Made by a program: the position numbers and the translations under genes
Shown here: positions 17,750 through 26,157 of the stretch, piece after piece
How positions within the stretch are numbered: position 1 is the stretch's first letter
Layout of the letters: each line of letters begins with the position of its first letter
Origin: CBDAQV01 sp965199335
GTDB taxonomy: Bacteria > Pseudomonadota > Alphaproteobacteria > CALMVH01
Length of the DNA: 64,000 bases
NCBI GenBank assembly: GCA_965199335.1
Contig: CBDAQZ010000003.1
Span: 558,001 to 622,000 of the forward strand
Direction of reading: 5' to 3'
Notes under the pieces: model-generated
What the model was told of the DNA's origin: nothing
What the model saw: the letters and a program-made list of their open reading frames with translations, nothing else
Database searches by the model: none

Positions 17750-18958
17750 CTATGGACCGGCTCCCGTACCCGCCGTATTGCCCACGACCGTCTCGAAGAA
17801 ATCCAGGTACCGCCGCGCCACCACGTCGCCGGTATATCCTTTGGCCGCGTCGAGGGCGGCGCGGGACAGTTCGGTGTAGGCCGCCGGATCGATGCCGGAT
17901 GCCGACGCCATGGCCTGGGCAAGCGCCGCGCCGTCGCCGGCGGGAAAGGTGAATCCGGTGCGGCCGGGCGTCACCATCTCGCCGATGCCGCCCATGTTGC
18001 TGCCGATCACCGGCGTCCCCTCGTAAAACGCCTCGACCACGATGCGGCCGAACGGCTCGTGCCAGATCGACGGGACGATGAGGAATTCGACCTGGCCCAG
18101 GAACCGGTCGTTCTTGACCCAGCCGACGAATTCGGCGTTCAGCCCCTCGAACCGGGCTTTCAGCGATGCGACATAGTCGTCGTCGCCCTTGCCGGCGATC
18201 AAGACCTTCGTTTCGGCCGGCAGGGTGCCCAGACGCAGCGCGTCGGCGATGGTTTCGATGCCCTTGTTGGGCGACAGGAAGCCCAGATAGCCGAAAACCG
18301 GCGGCCGCGTAAGCTGACGGGGCGAGGCGACCGGATCGTGCGTCGCCACCGGGTCGGGGATCAGGGCGCGGGCGGCATTCGTGAACAGCCCGGCGTCGAT
18401 ATGCTTGTCCAGCGTTGCGTTGCTGAGCCCTACCACGCCGTTGACCAGCTGGCTGGCGGTGCGCCTGCCGAACGTTAGCACGCGGCAATCGATACAGGCG
18501 CCAGCGCAATTCTCGCCGTGGCGAAAAACCGTGCCGCGCCAGCACATCGGGTAGTAGCTGCGCAGTATATGCACGCTCTTGATGCCCAGCGTCGCCGGGG
18601 CGCGCCAGGCCTCCGCGCCGAAATTCTCCATGGTGCTGGTGACCACCAGGTCGGGCTCGATCTCGCGCAGGTAATGCCTGATCGCCGATCCGGAAACCGG
18701 ATTGAAATTCTCCAGCGCGTGCCAGACCAGCTTCTTCGCGCCCGACTGCTCGGGGCCGAAGTTCCAGTAGATGTTCGGCGACTTTATGCGCGTGATGTCG
18801 ACCCCTTCGGCCACGCCGCGCTGCTCCGTACCCGCGCAGCACAGGGCGTGCACGTCGGCCCCGGCCCGGGCAAGCGAATCCGCCAGTACCTGACTGGAGA
18901 TTTCCCCGCCGCCGCGAATATCCGGGGGCAGGCCCGAGGCGATGATCGCGATCTTCAT
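17750..18958 (-). CDS. Glycosyltransferase family 4
   Basis: 402 residues. MKIAIIASGLPPDIRGGGEISSQ is a GT4 start; PVFGYLGFLSPNKGIETIADAL opens the second Rossmann domain and VPSIWHEPFGRIVVEAFYEGTP is the donor site with the EX7E pair. An unusual insert between the domains carries four cysteines (PMCWRG, ENCAGACIDCR), seen in a subset of GT4 enzymes and possibly a structural metal site. It lies 25 bases after the GT2 gene. Substrate unknown; a role in side-chain assembly of the exopolysaccharide is inferred. Confidence 0.85.
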   Translation of the reverse strand: MKIAIIASGLPPDIRGGGEISSQVLADSLARAGADVHALCCAGTEQRGVAEGVDITRIKSPNIYWNFGPEQSGAKKLVWHALENFNPVSGSAIRHYLREIEPDLVVTSTMENFGAEAWRAPATLGIKSVHILRSYYPMCWRGTVFRHGENCAGACIDCRVLTFGRRTASQLVNGVVGLSNATLDKHIDAGLFTNAARALIPDPVATHDPVASPRQLTRPPVFGYLGFLSPNKGIETIADALRLGTLPAETKVLIAGKGDDDYVASLKARFEGLNAEFVGWVKNDRFLGQVEFLIVPSIWHEPFGRIVVEAFYEGTPVIGSNMGGIGEMVTPGRTGFTFPAGDGAALAQAMASASGIDPAAYTELSRAALDAAKGYTGDVVARRYLDFFETVVGNTAGTGAGP

Positions 18959-18983
18959 GCGATCTGGATACGTGACTTCACGC

Positions 18984-19946
18984 CTATTGCAACCGTCTTG
19001 GGCGCGTATCGGCTTCCATGAACTTGTGCAGCACGCTCTGCGGCGCGCTCATCTTGCGTCCCACCCAGCGCACCACGATGCCGGAGGAGCGGCGGAATGT
19101 CGGCGCGAAAACGAAGCTTGGGCCCCGGCTCATGGCGCTGCGCAGGTAATCCATCGACGCACGCCGGTCGCCGCGCTTGAAGCACAGCTGGGCAAGGCCC
19201 AGGTCGAAGCTGGAGTTTGACCAGGCCAGCGCCCGGCGGGAAATAGGCCCGGCCGCCAGCAATTTGTCGATCATCTGCTTGCGCGAGGACGATAGCCGGG
19301 TGAAATTCGCCGACTTGTTCTGCCCCGTGTTCCAGCGGTAGCCGACCAGGAACTCGGGCACATAATCGACCTTCCACGACCGGGCGATGCGCAGGTAGAA
19401 ATAGTAATCCTCGTTGCCCGACAGCTCGGTGTCGAACGGCGGCGGCCCCGGCAGGCTGCAGCGGCGAACGAGGGCGATGCTGCCGTTGGCGACGAAATTA
19501 TCGACCAGCAGGTAGTCGAAAACAGTTCCGCGCCGGGTTGCGTACGTCCCGGAGAAGCCGGTGATGGCCCCTTCGTTGTCGATCATCCGGCACCACGTAT
19601 AGATCAGGCCGACATCCGCCGGCGACTCCTGAAGCAGCTTGACCTGCTTTTCCAGTTTCGTCGGATGCCACAGATCGTCGGCATCCAAGAAGGCGATGAA
19701 TTCGCCGGTCGATGCCGAAATGCCATGATTGCGCGCGGCAGACGCGCCCTGGTTCTGCTGCGACAACAGCCTGACCCTTCCGTCGGCCTCGGAGAATCTG
19801 GTGACGATTTCAGCGGTATCGTCGGTCGACCCATCGTCGACGACGACGATCTCGATCTCCTTGTAAGTCTGGCTCAATGCCGAGTGCAAAGTTTCGCGAA
19901 TGAACCGCGACGCATTGTAGGCAGGGATGATGACCGAAACGAGCAT
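18984..19946 (-). CDS. Glycosyltransferase family 2
   Basis: 320 residues, start at ATG 19946 where the GT-A fold begins (MLVSVIIPAYNASRFIRETL). VVVDDGSTDDT and GEFIAFLDADDLWHP give the nucleotide and metal DxD sites; ELSGNEDYYFYLRIA follows near the acceptor site. The C-terminal 110 residues are helical. First gene of a four-gene minus-strand run, with its promoter in the roughly 90 bases shared with the divergent Cys-rich gene and the gumB/C operon. Transferred sugar unknown. Confidence 0.86.
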   Translation of the reverse strand: MLVSVIIPAYNASRFIRETLHSALSQTYKEIEIVVVDDGSTDDTAEIVTRFSEADGRVRLLSQQNQGASAARNHGISASTGEFIAFLDADDLWHPTKLEKQVKLLQESPADVGLIYTWCRMIDNEGAITGFSGTYATRRGTVFDYLLVDNFVANGSIALVRRCSLPGPPPFDTELSGNEDYYFYLRIARSWKVDYVPEFLVGYRWNTGQNKSANFTRLSSSRKQMIDKLLAAGPISRRALAWSNSSFDLGLAQLCFKRGDRRASMDYLRSAMSRGPSFVFAPTFRRSSGIVVRWVGRKMSAPQSVLHKFMEADTRPRRLQ

Positions 19947-20038
19947 CGGTAAAACGACTCCTGTCCGTGGCAAAAAAATAGGCCGGCCTGATGGCGGTTC
20001 CTTGCTGTACGATAACGAATCAGGTTATAGAGGAAGCC

Positions 20039-20419
20039 ATGAACCTTAGTCGACCGTTGTTTACATTTTCTTTGCTAATTATAGTTACAGCCACGTTACC
20101 CCGACCGGTTAACGCAGCCCCGTTCTGCGTGGCTATTCAGGGCGTTCCTCCCGAATGCCTCTATTTCGATACCAACGAGTGCAAGAAACGCGCAAACGAA
20201 CTCAGCGGCGTGTGCACGGTCAATCCGGCCGATTTCGTCCTGTCCAAGGGTGATGGCCGTTTCTGCCTGGTAAACTCGATGCGCCTGAGTCAGTGCATCT
20301 ATCCGGACCGCGCGACGTGCGATAACGCCGCCGGCACGGCAAACGGCATTTGCGTCGACAATACGAAGGTCGGGGTACAACCCAATCCTTTTGCCAACAA
20401 TCCCAACCAACGCTATTGA
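20039..20419 (+). CDS. Secreted Cys-rich protein with two DUF3551-like units
   Basis: 126 residues, start ATG 20039 with a perfect AGGAAG ribosome site. A signal peptide (LFTFSLLIIVTATLPRPVNA) is followed by two similar units: FCVAIQGVPPECLYFDTNEC...GVCTVN and FCLVNSMRLSQCIYPDRATC...GICVDN, each with four cysteines in matching positions. The C-x(8-9)-C-x(7)-C-x(9)-C plan recalls the small DUF3551 proteins of alphaproteobacteria, which usually have one unit. Function unknown; it is the first gene on the gumB/C side but separated from gumB by 120 bases. Confidence 0.7.
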   Translation: MNLSRPLFTFSLLIIVTATLPRPVNAAPFCVAIQGVPPECLYFDTNECKKRANELSGVCTVNPADFVLSKGDGRFCLVNSMRLSQCIYPDRATCDNAAGTANGICVDNTKVGVQPNPFANNPNQRY

Positions 20420-20542
20420 TTCTTAAATAGAATTCCTATATCTTTCCACCGCCTTGGGACAATTTGCCTCTTATGAGCAATGCGGCAACCAAAGCGACCC
20501 AAACATACGCATTCGATAGACTACGAAAGAACAATCAGAAAA

Positions 20543-21280
20543 ATGATGCGCAGTTTATTCCTACGCTTGCGGCTGCTGTCAGCCCTGTGCGCGGTTGCCG
20601 CCGTTACCGGATGTATCAATACCCCGCCTGCCGATAATCTGACGCCGGTCCCGACCAATTTCATACCGCCCGCCGTGCCGGCGACCACCTTCGATCCCTA
20701 CCGGCTCCAGATCGGCGATGTCATGGATATCAAGCTGATCCTGAATCCCGAATTGAATGACGAGGTGACGGTCAGCCCGGACGGCACGATCTCGACTTCG
20801 CTCGCTCAGAACGTTACCGCCTACGGCCGCACCCCGGCCGAACTGCAGGGCGAGCTGGAAGAGCGTTACGGCAAGCAGCTGCGCAACCCGCACATCGCCG
20901 TGCTGCTGCGTTCCTTCGCCCCCAGCCGCGTCTATGTCACGGGTGAGGTCAACACACCCGGCGAATTCATCACCGTCGGCCCCAATCTCAGCCTGCTGCA
21001 GGCGATCGCCCGCGCCGGCGGCCTGAAGAACAGCGCCCGCCCGGACGAGTTGATCCTGTTGCGCCGTGGATCGGGCGAACACCCGCAGGTCTATTCTGCC
21101 AACTTCACCGCTGCGGCTTCCGGCCAGGATCCCGCCAGCGATGTCCGGCTTGTAAATTACGACGTCGTTTATGTACCGCGCAGCGATGTCGGCGATGTCT
21201 ATCTGTACTTCCAGCAATATTTCGAACAGTTCGTACCGATATCCTTTGGATTGTCGAGCGCTGTCGGCGGCATTCCATAA
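20543..21280 (+). CDS. Polysaccharide export lipoprotein (Wza/GumB family)
   Basis: 245 residues from ATG 20543 (a second ATG is adjacent). The lipobox VTGC puts the lipidated cysteine at residue 24. YRLQIGDVMDIKLILNPELN starts the Poly_export (PES) domain with TVSPDGTIS; SRVYVTGEVNTPGEF begins an SLBB domain, continuing SLLQAIARAGGL. The length is near GumB rather than full Wza (about 380), lacking the C-terminal transmembrane helix that forms the Wza barrel. Outer-membrane or periplasmic channel part of the export system; nine bases before the co-polymerase gene. Confidence 0.92.
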   Translation: MMRSLFLRLRLLSALCAVAAVTGCINTPPADNLTPVPTNFIPPAVPATTFDPYRLQIGDVMDIKLILNPELNDEVTVSPDGTISTSLAQNVTAYGRTPAELQGELEERYGKQLRNPHIAVLLRSFAPSRVYVTGEVNTPGEFITVGPNLSLLQAIARAGGLKNSARPDELILLRRGSGEHPQVYSANFTAAASGQDPASDVRLVNYDVVYVPRSDVGDVYLYFQQYFEQFVPISFGLSSAVGGIP

Positions 21281-21288
21281 GAGGATTC

Positions 21289-22650
21289 ATGCGTATAGAA
21301 CCAACCCCTCGCGGCCTTCAGGCGGCATTCTTCCGCCAGAAGTACAAGTTCCTGTTATCGGTCGTACTGATCCTGGCAGGCGGCTTGGCATTGCTGCATT
21401 TCACGACGCCTCTGTATAAGAGCGAGGGCAGCATACTGGTACGTTTCGGCGAGGAAGCGCGCCCGACTGTGAGCCTGAGCGACAACCAGGGCGGCCATGT
21501 CGCCGTATCCGAAGATTATCGCCAGGAGATGCTGCAATCGTATGCGCAGATCCTGCAAAGTCACGATCTGCTTGCGCCCGTCGTGAAGCAATTCGGCGGC
21601 GTAAAGCTGTACCCCGCTCTAGCCAAGCTGGACCTCACCACCGATCAGGCCGATGGGGCCGCCCTGTCCAAACTGATGGCCAAGGATCTCGAGGTCAAGC
21701 CCGCGACGACCGGCGATATCATCGAGATCAGTGTCCTGAATCCCGACCCCCACCTGGCGCAGCAGGTCGTCAGCCGTTTGATCCAGGTGTTCGTCGACCG
21801 GCAGTCGGATGTCTTCAACAAGCCGCAGACGGAATTCCTGTCCGAACAGATGGAACATGCGCAGGCCGAGCTGACGAAGCAACAACAGACGCTGCAGGAA
21901 TTCAAGGCGCGTACCGGCATGACTTCGATAGACGAAGAGCTGGCGCAGTTGATGGAGCAGAAGAACGATGTCCAAACTTCCGCAATAGAAAGCGTGAAGG
22001 ATGCGCAGACAAACGTCGACCAGATCAAGGCCAAGGAAGCCGAGCTGATGACGACTTACCGCCCTGACAGCTTCACGGTGGAAAGCCTGCATCGCAGCCT
22101 GGTGGTGGCCGAGGGCCAGCTATACGCCAAGCAGCAGGATCTGCGGGCAGCGACTCTGGCCAGCACCCATGTGCCGCCGGCTGAAACCGCCTCGGACACA
22201 GGCGAGGCTCGAAAGTCCGCACCGGCATCCTCCGCCCTCGTTTCGCATATCAACGATATCGATAATCGCATCGCCCAGATCGAAGGCCAGCGCAAGGAAT
22301 ACAACGAGCTGTCGATGCAGGAGCAGATTGCCGAAAAGAACTACAAGGCGTTCAAGGACCAGCTGGAACAGGCCCGCGTCAGCGATACGCTGAACCAGGA
22401 AAAGATCACCCAGATCGCGATACTGGATGCGCCGGGCGTGCCAATCCTGCCGGTTCAGCCGAAGGCGCCCCTGATCGAACTTCTGACTGCCTTTGCCGCA
22501 ATACTGTTCGGATCGGCCGTTGTGGTCGTGTTCGAAACGCTCGACCAAACCTTCACCACGCCGTGGCAGGTCTCGCATCTCCTGCAGGTGCCGGTCCTTG
22601 CCTCTTTCACGGTATCACGCAAAAGGACGCCGCATGGCCGCCACGCCTGA
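21289..22650 (+). CDS. Polysaccharide co-polymerase (GumC/Wzc N-domain type)
   Basis: 453 residues. A first membrane helix (FLLSVVLILAGGLALLHF) after a basic N-terminus, then a Wzz domain (SEGSILVRFGEEARP), long coiled-coil stretches (EQMEHAQAELTKQQQTLQEF and later KNYKAFKDQLEQARVSDTL), the proline motif AILDAPGVPILPVQPKAP and a last helix (LLTAFAAILFGSAVVVVF). This is the PCP-2 plan that sets chain length and spans the periplasm to the export lipoprotein. No kinase domain is fused; the following gene, overlapping by 17 bases, supplies a kinase-like protein. AAGAGGA precedes the ATG. Confidence 0.92.
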   Translation: MRIEPTPRGLQAAFFRQKYKFLLSVVLILAGGLALLHFTTPLYKSEGSILVRFGEEARPTVSLSDNQGGHVAVSEDYRQEMLQSYAQILQSHDLLAPVVKQFGGVKLYPALAKLDLTTDQADGAALSKLMAKDLEVKPATTGDIIEISVLNPDPHLAQQVVSRLIQVFVDRQSDVFNKPQTEFLSEQMEHAQAELTKQQQTLQEFKARTGMTSIDEELAQLMEQKNDVQTSAIESVKDAQTNVDQIKAKEAELMTTYRPDSFTVESLHRSLVVAEGQLYAKQQDLRAATLASTHVPPAETASDTGEARKSAPASSALVSHINDIDNRIAQIEGQRKEYNELSMQEQIAEKNYKAFKDQLEQARVSDTLNQEKITQIAILDAPGVPILPVQPKAPLIELLTAFAAILFGSAVVVVFETLDQTFTTPWQVSHLLQVPVLASFTVSRKRTPHGRHA

Positions 22651-23383
22651 AAATGCTCGTTCGCTTTCCGAGATCAATCCCGGGGAAATCGAGATAGGGG
22701 GCAACCCGGCATCGGTCACCATCGACCTTTCGCTGAAGCTGCCGCCGATCGAACTGATAAAACTGGTCCAGACGATCCGGCATTCGGTGCCGCAGGCCTG
22801 CCCCGTGGTCCAGTTCGTCAGCGCCTATCACGGCGAAGGCACAAATTTGATCGCTTTCGAAACCGCGCTGACGGCGGCGACGCAGCTTGGCCTGCGCGTT
22901 CTGTTCATCGATACGATCGGGGACAGCAAGACCGGGAGCCGCTGGCGCCGGAAGACGGAGCGGCAGAAACTGACCGCCGGCGTCGAGCTGCCACTGGGCG
23001 CATTGCTGCAATCGAGCGGCCTGCTGTCGCGTACGCAGGTATTCGTGGCCGGTACAAACCTGGTCTATACCACGCTGCGTGGCCCGGGCTTCGAAGGTTC
23101 GACCCTTGCGATCCTGGGCTCTTTCGCCAAGCTGCTTGAGAGTTTCCGCACCACATACGATCTGATCGTGATCCCGTCGGCTGCCGTCAACACGGATGCG
23201 CTGTGCCTTGCACTGGCAAAGGTGGTGGACGGTTCGGTCCTGGTGATAGAGGCAGAACGCACACGTTCCCCCGTCGTCAGGCAGGCACAGCACATGATCG
23301 AGACGCATGGCGGCAAGATCCTGGGCGCGATCCTGAACAAGCGTCGCTTCCACATTCCCCATTGGCTGTACGGAAGCCTGTAG
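22634..23383 (+). CDS. BY-kinase/ParA-like partner of the co-polymerase with degenerate P-loop
   Basis: 249 residues, start ATG 22634 with AAAAGGA. The fold pattern follows CpsD/Wzc tyrosine autokinases: PVVQFVSAYHGEGTNLIAF at the Walker A position, LRVLFIDTIGDS at Walker A', and YDLIVIPSAAVNTDALCLAL at Walker B, then SVLVIEAERTRSPVV and GGKILGAILNKRRFHIP near the end. In active kinases the loop is GEGKS/T; here it is GEGTN (67-71), lacking the lysine. Walker A' lacks its second Asp and Walker B lacks DTPP. There is no C-terminal tyrosine cluster. It is probably a pseudokinase acting structurally with the upstream protein. Confidence 0.78.
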   Translation: MAATPENARSLSEINPGEIEIGGNPASVTIDLSLKLPPIELIKLVQTIRHSVPQACPVVQFVSAYHGEGTNLIAFETALTAATQLGLRVLFIDTIGDSKTGSRWRRKTERQKLTAGVELPLGALLQSSGLLSRTQVFVAGTNLVYTTLRGPGFEGSTLAILGSFAKLLESFRTTYDLIVIPSAAVNTDALCLALAKVVDGSVLVIEAERTRSPVVRQAQHMIETHGGKILGAILNKRRFHIPHWLYGSL

Positions 23384-23385
23384 GC

Positions 23386-24438
23386 GTGTCGTTACGCAGG
23401 CACCTCGGTGCGGTGTTCCTGGCGCTCTCACTTGTCGTTTCGCCCTGCGCCATGGCCCAGCCCTCCGGCAACGACGTTCCGATCCGGGGCGTGAACCTGG
23501 CGGGGGCTGAGTTCGGCGGCGGCCACCTGCCCGGACTTGCGAACAAGGATTACCTTTACCCGAGCGTGACCGACATCGCCAAGTTCGCGGCCATCGGCAT
23601 GAACGCGATCCGCCTGCCCTTCCTGTGGGAACGGTTGCAGCCCGACCTGAACGCGCCCCTGAGCCAGATGGAATTGGGAAGGATCGACGCGGTGGTCGAC
23701 GCCGCCAGCCTGGCCAACGTGCTGGTGATCCTGGACCCGCACAATTATGGCAATTACCGTGGTGATCAGATCGGCAGCGCCGCCGTTCCGGCCGCTGCCT
23801 ACGATAGTCTCTGGAAGCAGCTTGCCAGCCACTACCACGACCAGCCAAACGTTGCGTTCGGTCTCATGAACGAACCCATCAAGCAGGACGCCGACGCGTG
23901 GGCAGACATCGCGCAGGGTGCGATCGACGCGATTCGCGCCACCGGCGCGCGCCAGCTGATCCTCGTGCCCGGCACGATCTACACCGGCGCCCACAGCTGG
24001 AACAACAAGGTCGGCAAGATGTCCAATGCCGAGGCGATTGCCCGTATCAAGGACCCGGCGAAAAACTTCACCGTCGAGGTTCATCAGTATTTCGATAGCG
24101 ATTCATCGGGCACCAAGCCGAGTTGCGTCGATGAGGATGTCGGCGCGAAAGCTCTGGTGGGATTTACCGATTGGCTCAGGAACACCGGCAACCATGGTTT
24201 CCTGGGTGAGTTCGGCGCCTCGAAGGATCCGGTGTGCCTCGGCGCCCTGCGCAATACACTGGACTATATCAAGCAAAATGGAGATGTCTGGACGGGCTGG
24301 ACCTACTGGGGGGCTAGCGACTGGTTCGGCACTTATATGTTCAATATCATGCCGCCCAATCCCGCCGAACATGCGCAGGTAGGTGTACTTGAAGAGTTCC
24401 TGCCTGCCCCGCGCGCGGCTTACCAACCGAAACCGTGA
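23386..24438 (+). CDS. Secreted GH5 family endoglucanase-like enzyme
   Basis: 350 residues from a GTG at 23386, two bases after the previous stop. Signal peptide about 25 residues (FLALSLVVSPCAMAQ). The GH5 barrel is recognisable: IRGVNLAGAEFG, MNAIRLPFLWERLQP, VLVILDPHNYGNY, then AFGLMNEPI with the acid/base E163 and HGFLGEFGAS with the nucleophile E275; GWTYWGASDWFG closes the site. GH5 enzymes of this subtype cut beta-1,4-glucan. In an acetan/xanthan-like cluster it could trim or release a cellulosic backbone in the periplasm. Substrate is inferred. Confidence 0.9.
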   Translation: MSLRRHLGAVFLALSLVVSPCAMAQPSGNDVPIRGVNLAGAEFGGGHLPGLANKDYLYPSVTDIAKFAAIGMNAIRLPFLWERLQPDLNAPLSQMELGRIDAVVDAASLANVLVILDPHNYGNYRGDQIGSAAVPAAAYDSLWKQLASHYHDQPNVAFGLMNEPIKQDADAWADIAQGAIDAIRATGARQLILVPGTIYTGAHSWNNKVGKMSNAEAIARIKDPAKNFTVEVHQYFDSDSSGTKPSCVDEDVGAKALVGFTDWLRNTGNHGFLGEFGASKDPVCLGALRNTLDYIKQNGDVWTGWTYWGASDWFGTYMFNIMPPNPAEHAQVGVLEEFLPAPRAAYQPKP

Positions 24439-25028
24439 TCCGGCGCTTCTGGACGATATTGTTTCTCTCGTCGGCGTGGCTGACCGGCTCAGCGAGCGCT
24501 GCAGGACCATTCACGGTAAAATGCGAAGCCCTGTTGCAGTCGCTCGTTCACGACAAACAAAGTTTCAAGCCCCTGAATACGTATATCGGACCGGAGACGA
24601 AAGCGGGCCCGGAATACGAGGGGATCAAGCTGACGATGCTGAAACGCTATCTGGCCGGCCACCGAAAGACCATTGACGCCGAACAGTTGTCGTTGCTGAA
24701 CGCACAATATCTTCTGAATGACCAGGCGCAAACGGCAACAGGCGGCGTTGTGTTCAACACACGCGACCAGGCCGCCGCCTACATCGACGATCTTGCAAGG
24801 ACTTACGGCCCTTACGCGGGCATACCGCCGGATAATTTCATCGACAATCTTTTCCCGATCGAAGTCTGCTTCGACTCACGCGGCTACGAGGTTACGCTGC
24901 GATCGGAAGGTGTCTGCTGGATCGCAACGATCGGCAACGACCCGCCCACGATCCTGGATTACGATGTCCTGCCGGAACCGCGTTCGGAATGCGAACTCAG
25001 TCCCGATGAAAGACGAACGCCCGGTTGA
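24435..25028 (+). CDS. Secreted hypothetical protein following the GH5 gene
   Basis: 197 residues from GTG 24435, whose GTGA overlaps the GH5 stop, so the two are coupled. A signal peptide (FWTILFLSSAWLTGSASA) precedes a mature domain with Cys in VKCEALLQ, IEVCFDS, EGVCWIA and ECELS. The segment DQAAAYIDDLARTYGPYAG suggests helices; GYEVTLRSEGVCWIATIGND suggests strands. I recognise no family. Its end overlaps the opposite GtrA gene by 32 bases. Confidence 0.7.
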   Translation: MIRRFWTILFLSSAWLTGSASAAGPFTVKCEALLQSLVHDKQSFKPLNTYIGPETKAGPEYEGIKLTMLKRYLAGHRKTIDAEQLSLLNAQYLLNDQAQTATGGVVFNTRDQAAAYIDDLARTYGPYAGIPPDNFIDNLFPIEVCFDSRGYEVTLRSEGVCWIATIGNDPPTILDYDVLPEPRSECELSPDERRTPG

Positions 25029-25401
25029 GGACGAAGCCCAGCACCGCCAGCGGCGGAACGGCAAGTGCGGCGGCTAGGGAGACCTTGAAGCCCGTCGATA
25101 TCATCGCTTTGACCATAAGGACGTTCACACCGTAAACGATCGCATAGACGATCAGGAAACGGACGATGCGACGGTTGTCTACCGAGTTGAACACCAGCCT
25201 GCCGGTCGATTTGAAGTTGAACAGGACGCCGGCGATATTAGCGCAAAGCAGCGCCAGCTTGTAGTCGAGTCCCGCTTTCCAGAGTAGCCAGAAACAGCTG
25301 TACCCGAACGCCGCGTTCAGGATACCGACGGCCAGAAACCGCACGAATTGCATGTTCAGGAAACGGATCGCGACGCGATGCCAAGAGTCGCCGCCGATCA
25401 T
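24997..25401 (-). CDS. GtrA family polyprenyl-phosphate-sugar flippase
   Basis: 134 residues, four membrane helices: FVRFLAVGILNAAFGYSCFW, LALLCANIAGVLFNFKSTG, IVRFLIVYAIVYGVNVLMV and ALAVPPLAVLGFVLNRAFVF. N-F-x-x-x-x-x-x-V-F near helix 2 and the final FVLNRAFVFHRD are GtrA hallmarks. GtrA proteins are thought to move polyprenyl-phosphate-linked sugars over the inner membrane in GtrABC-type glycosylation. It is the last gene of the operon whose fusion protein has a GtrB/DPM1-type transferase, so the two make a matched pair. Confidence 0.88.
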   Translation of the reverse strand: MIGGDSWHRVAIRFLNMQFVRFLAVGILNAAFGYSCFWLLWKAGLDYKLALLCANIAGVLFNFKSTGRLVFNSVDNRRIVRFLIVYAIVYGVNVLMVKAMISTGFKVSLAAALAVPPLAVLGFVLNRAFVFHRD

Positions 25402-25413
25402 GATCCGGTCACG

Positions 25414-26157
25414 TCAGGAAGCGGCCGCCGTAACGGTATAGCCAAGGCAATCGTCGGTCGAACCGAGGCCGAAGCGAACCGAGGCATGAGCGATCAGCAA
25501 CAGCAGGACAATCGATGGCGAGAAAAGTACAAATGCCAGTTTACCCAGCAGGCCGCCATAGGCCCAGCGATAGAATACGGAGACTATCTTGTAGCAGGCG
25601 ATGGTAATGTCGGTGCCACGAGGCTTGATGCCGATGTCATTGAACCCGGCTTCGGTCATTATGTTTTCAAGGCCGCTGGGCGTGAAGCGCCAGTAATCGT
25701 GCGGGATGAAATGGAAGCGTGCCTGAAACGGGACGCTGAACAGGATCGCGCCGCCGGGTTTGCATACGCGCCGGCATTCGGCAAGAAATGTGCGGTAATC
25801 GGCGACATGCTCGAGCACTTCGGTATGAAAGATATTGTCATACGAGGCGCTGTCGAAGGGAAAGGCGCCGCCCTGGTAATATATCACGTCGCGCGGTGCC
25901 TGCATGGCGAATTGCGCGCGCGCATGTTCCCATTCGAGGCCTGTGTACCTGCAGTCCCGGGGCAGGAAATGGCGATAGGGTTGATCGCCGCACCCGACCT
26001 CCAGAATCGAGTCCGTACGCGTCTCCAGCCACGGCTTTACATCCGCAGCGACGGTCGCAACCTGCAGGTCCAGAAAGTGCCGGACAGATTGTTTCAGCTT
26101 GCCGACGAAACTTGTCGGCGGCCCTGTGTTCGGTGGGGGCTTGCGGGCTTCGCTCAT
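25414..26157 (-). CDS. Class I SAM-dependent methyltransferase
   Basis: 247 residues. SILEVGCGDQPYRHF is motif I; YTGLEWEH, FPFDSASYDNIFHTEVLEHV and VCKPGGAILFSVPF are motifs II-IV; FHFIPHDYWRFTPSGLENIM is typical of glycan-cluster methyltransferases of the Methyltransf_11 type. The C-terminus has hydrophobic segments (FVLFSPSIVLLLLIAHAS) that may bind it to the membrane. It overlaps the previous methyltransferase by four bases (ATGA). Target unknown, most simply a hydroxyl or carboxyl of the operon's sugar. Confidence 0.88.
   Translation of the reverse strand: MSEARKPPPNTGPPTSFVGKLKQSVRHFLDLQVATVAADVKPWLETRTDSILEVGCGDQPYRHFLPRDCRYTGLEWEHARAQFAMQAPRDVIYYQGGAFPFDSASYDNIFHTEVLEHVADYRTFLAECRRVCKPGGAILFSVPFQARFHFIPHDYWRFTPSGLENIMTEAGFNDIGIKPRGTDITIACYKIVSVFYRWAYGGLLGKLAFVLFSPSIVLLLLIAHASVRFGLGSTDDCLGYTVTAAAS

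Noticed and set aside
16162..17952. 596-residue plus-strand frame rich in Asp, Gly, Arg and His
   Set aside because: Antisense of the flippase gene, no motifs and biased composition.
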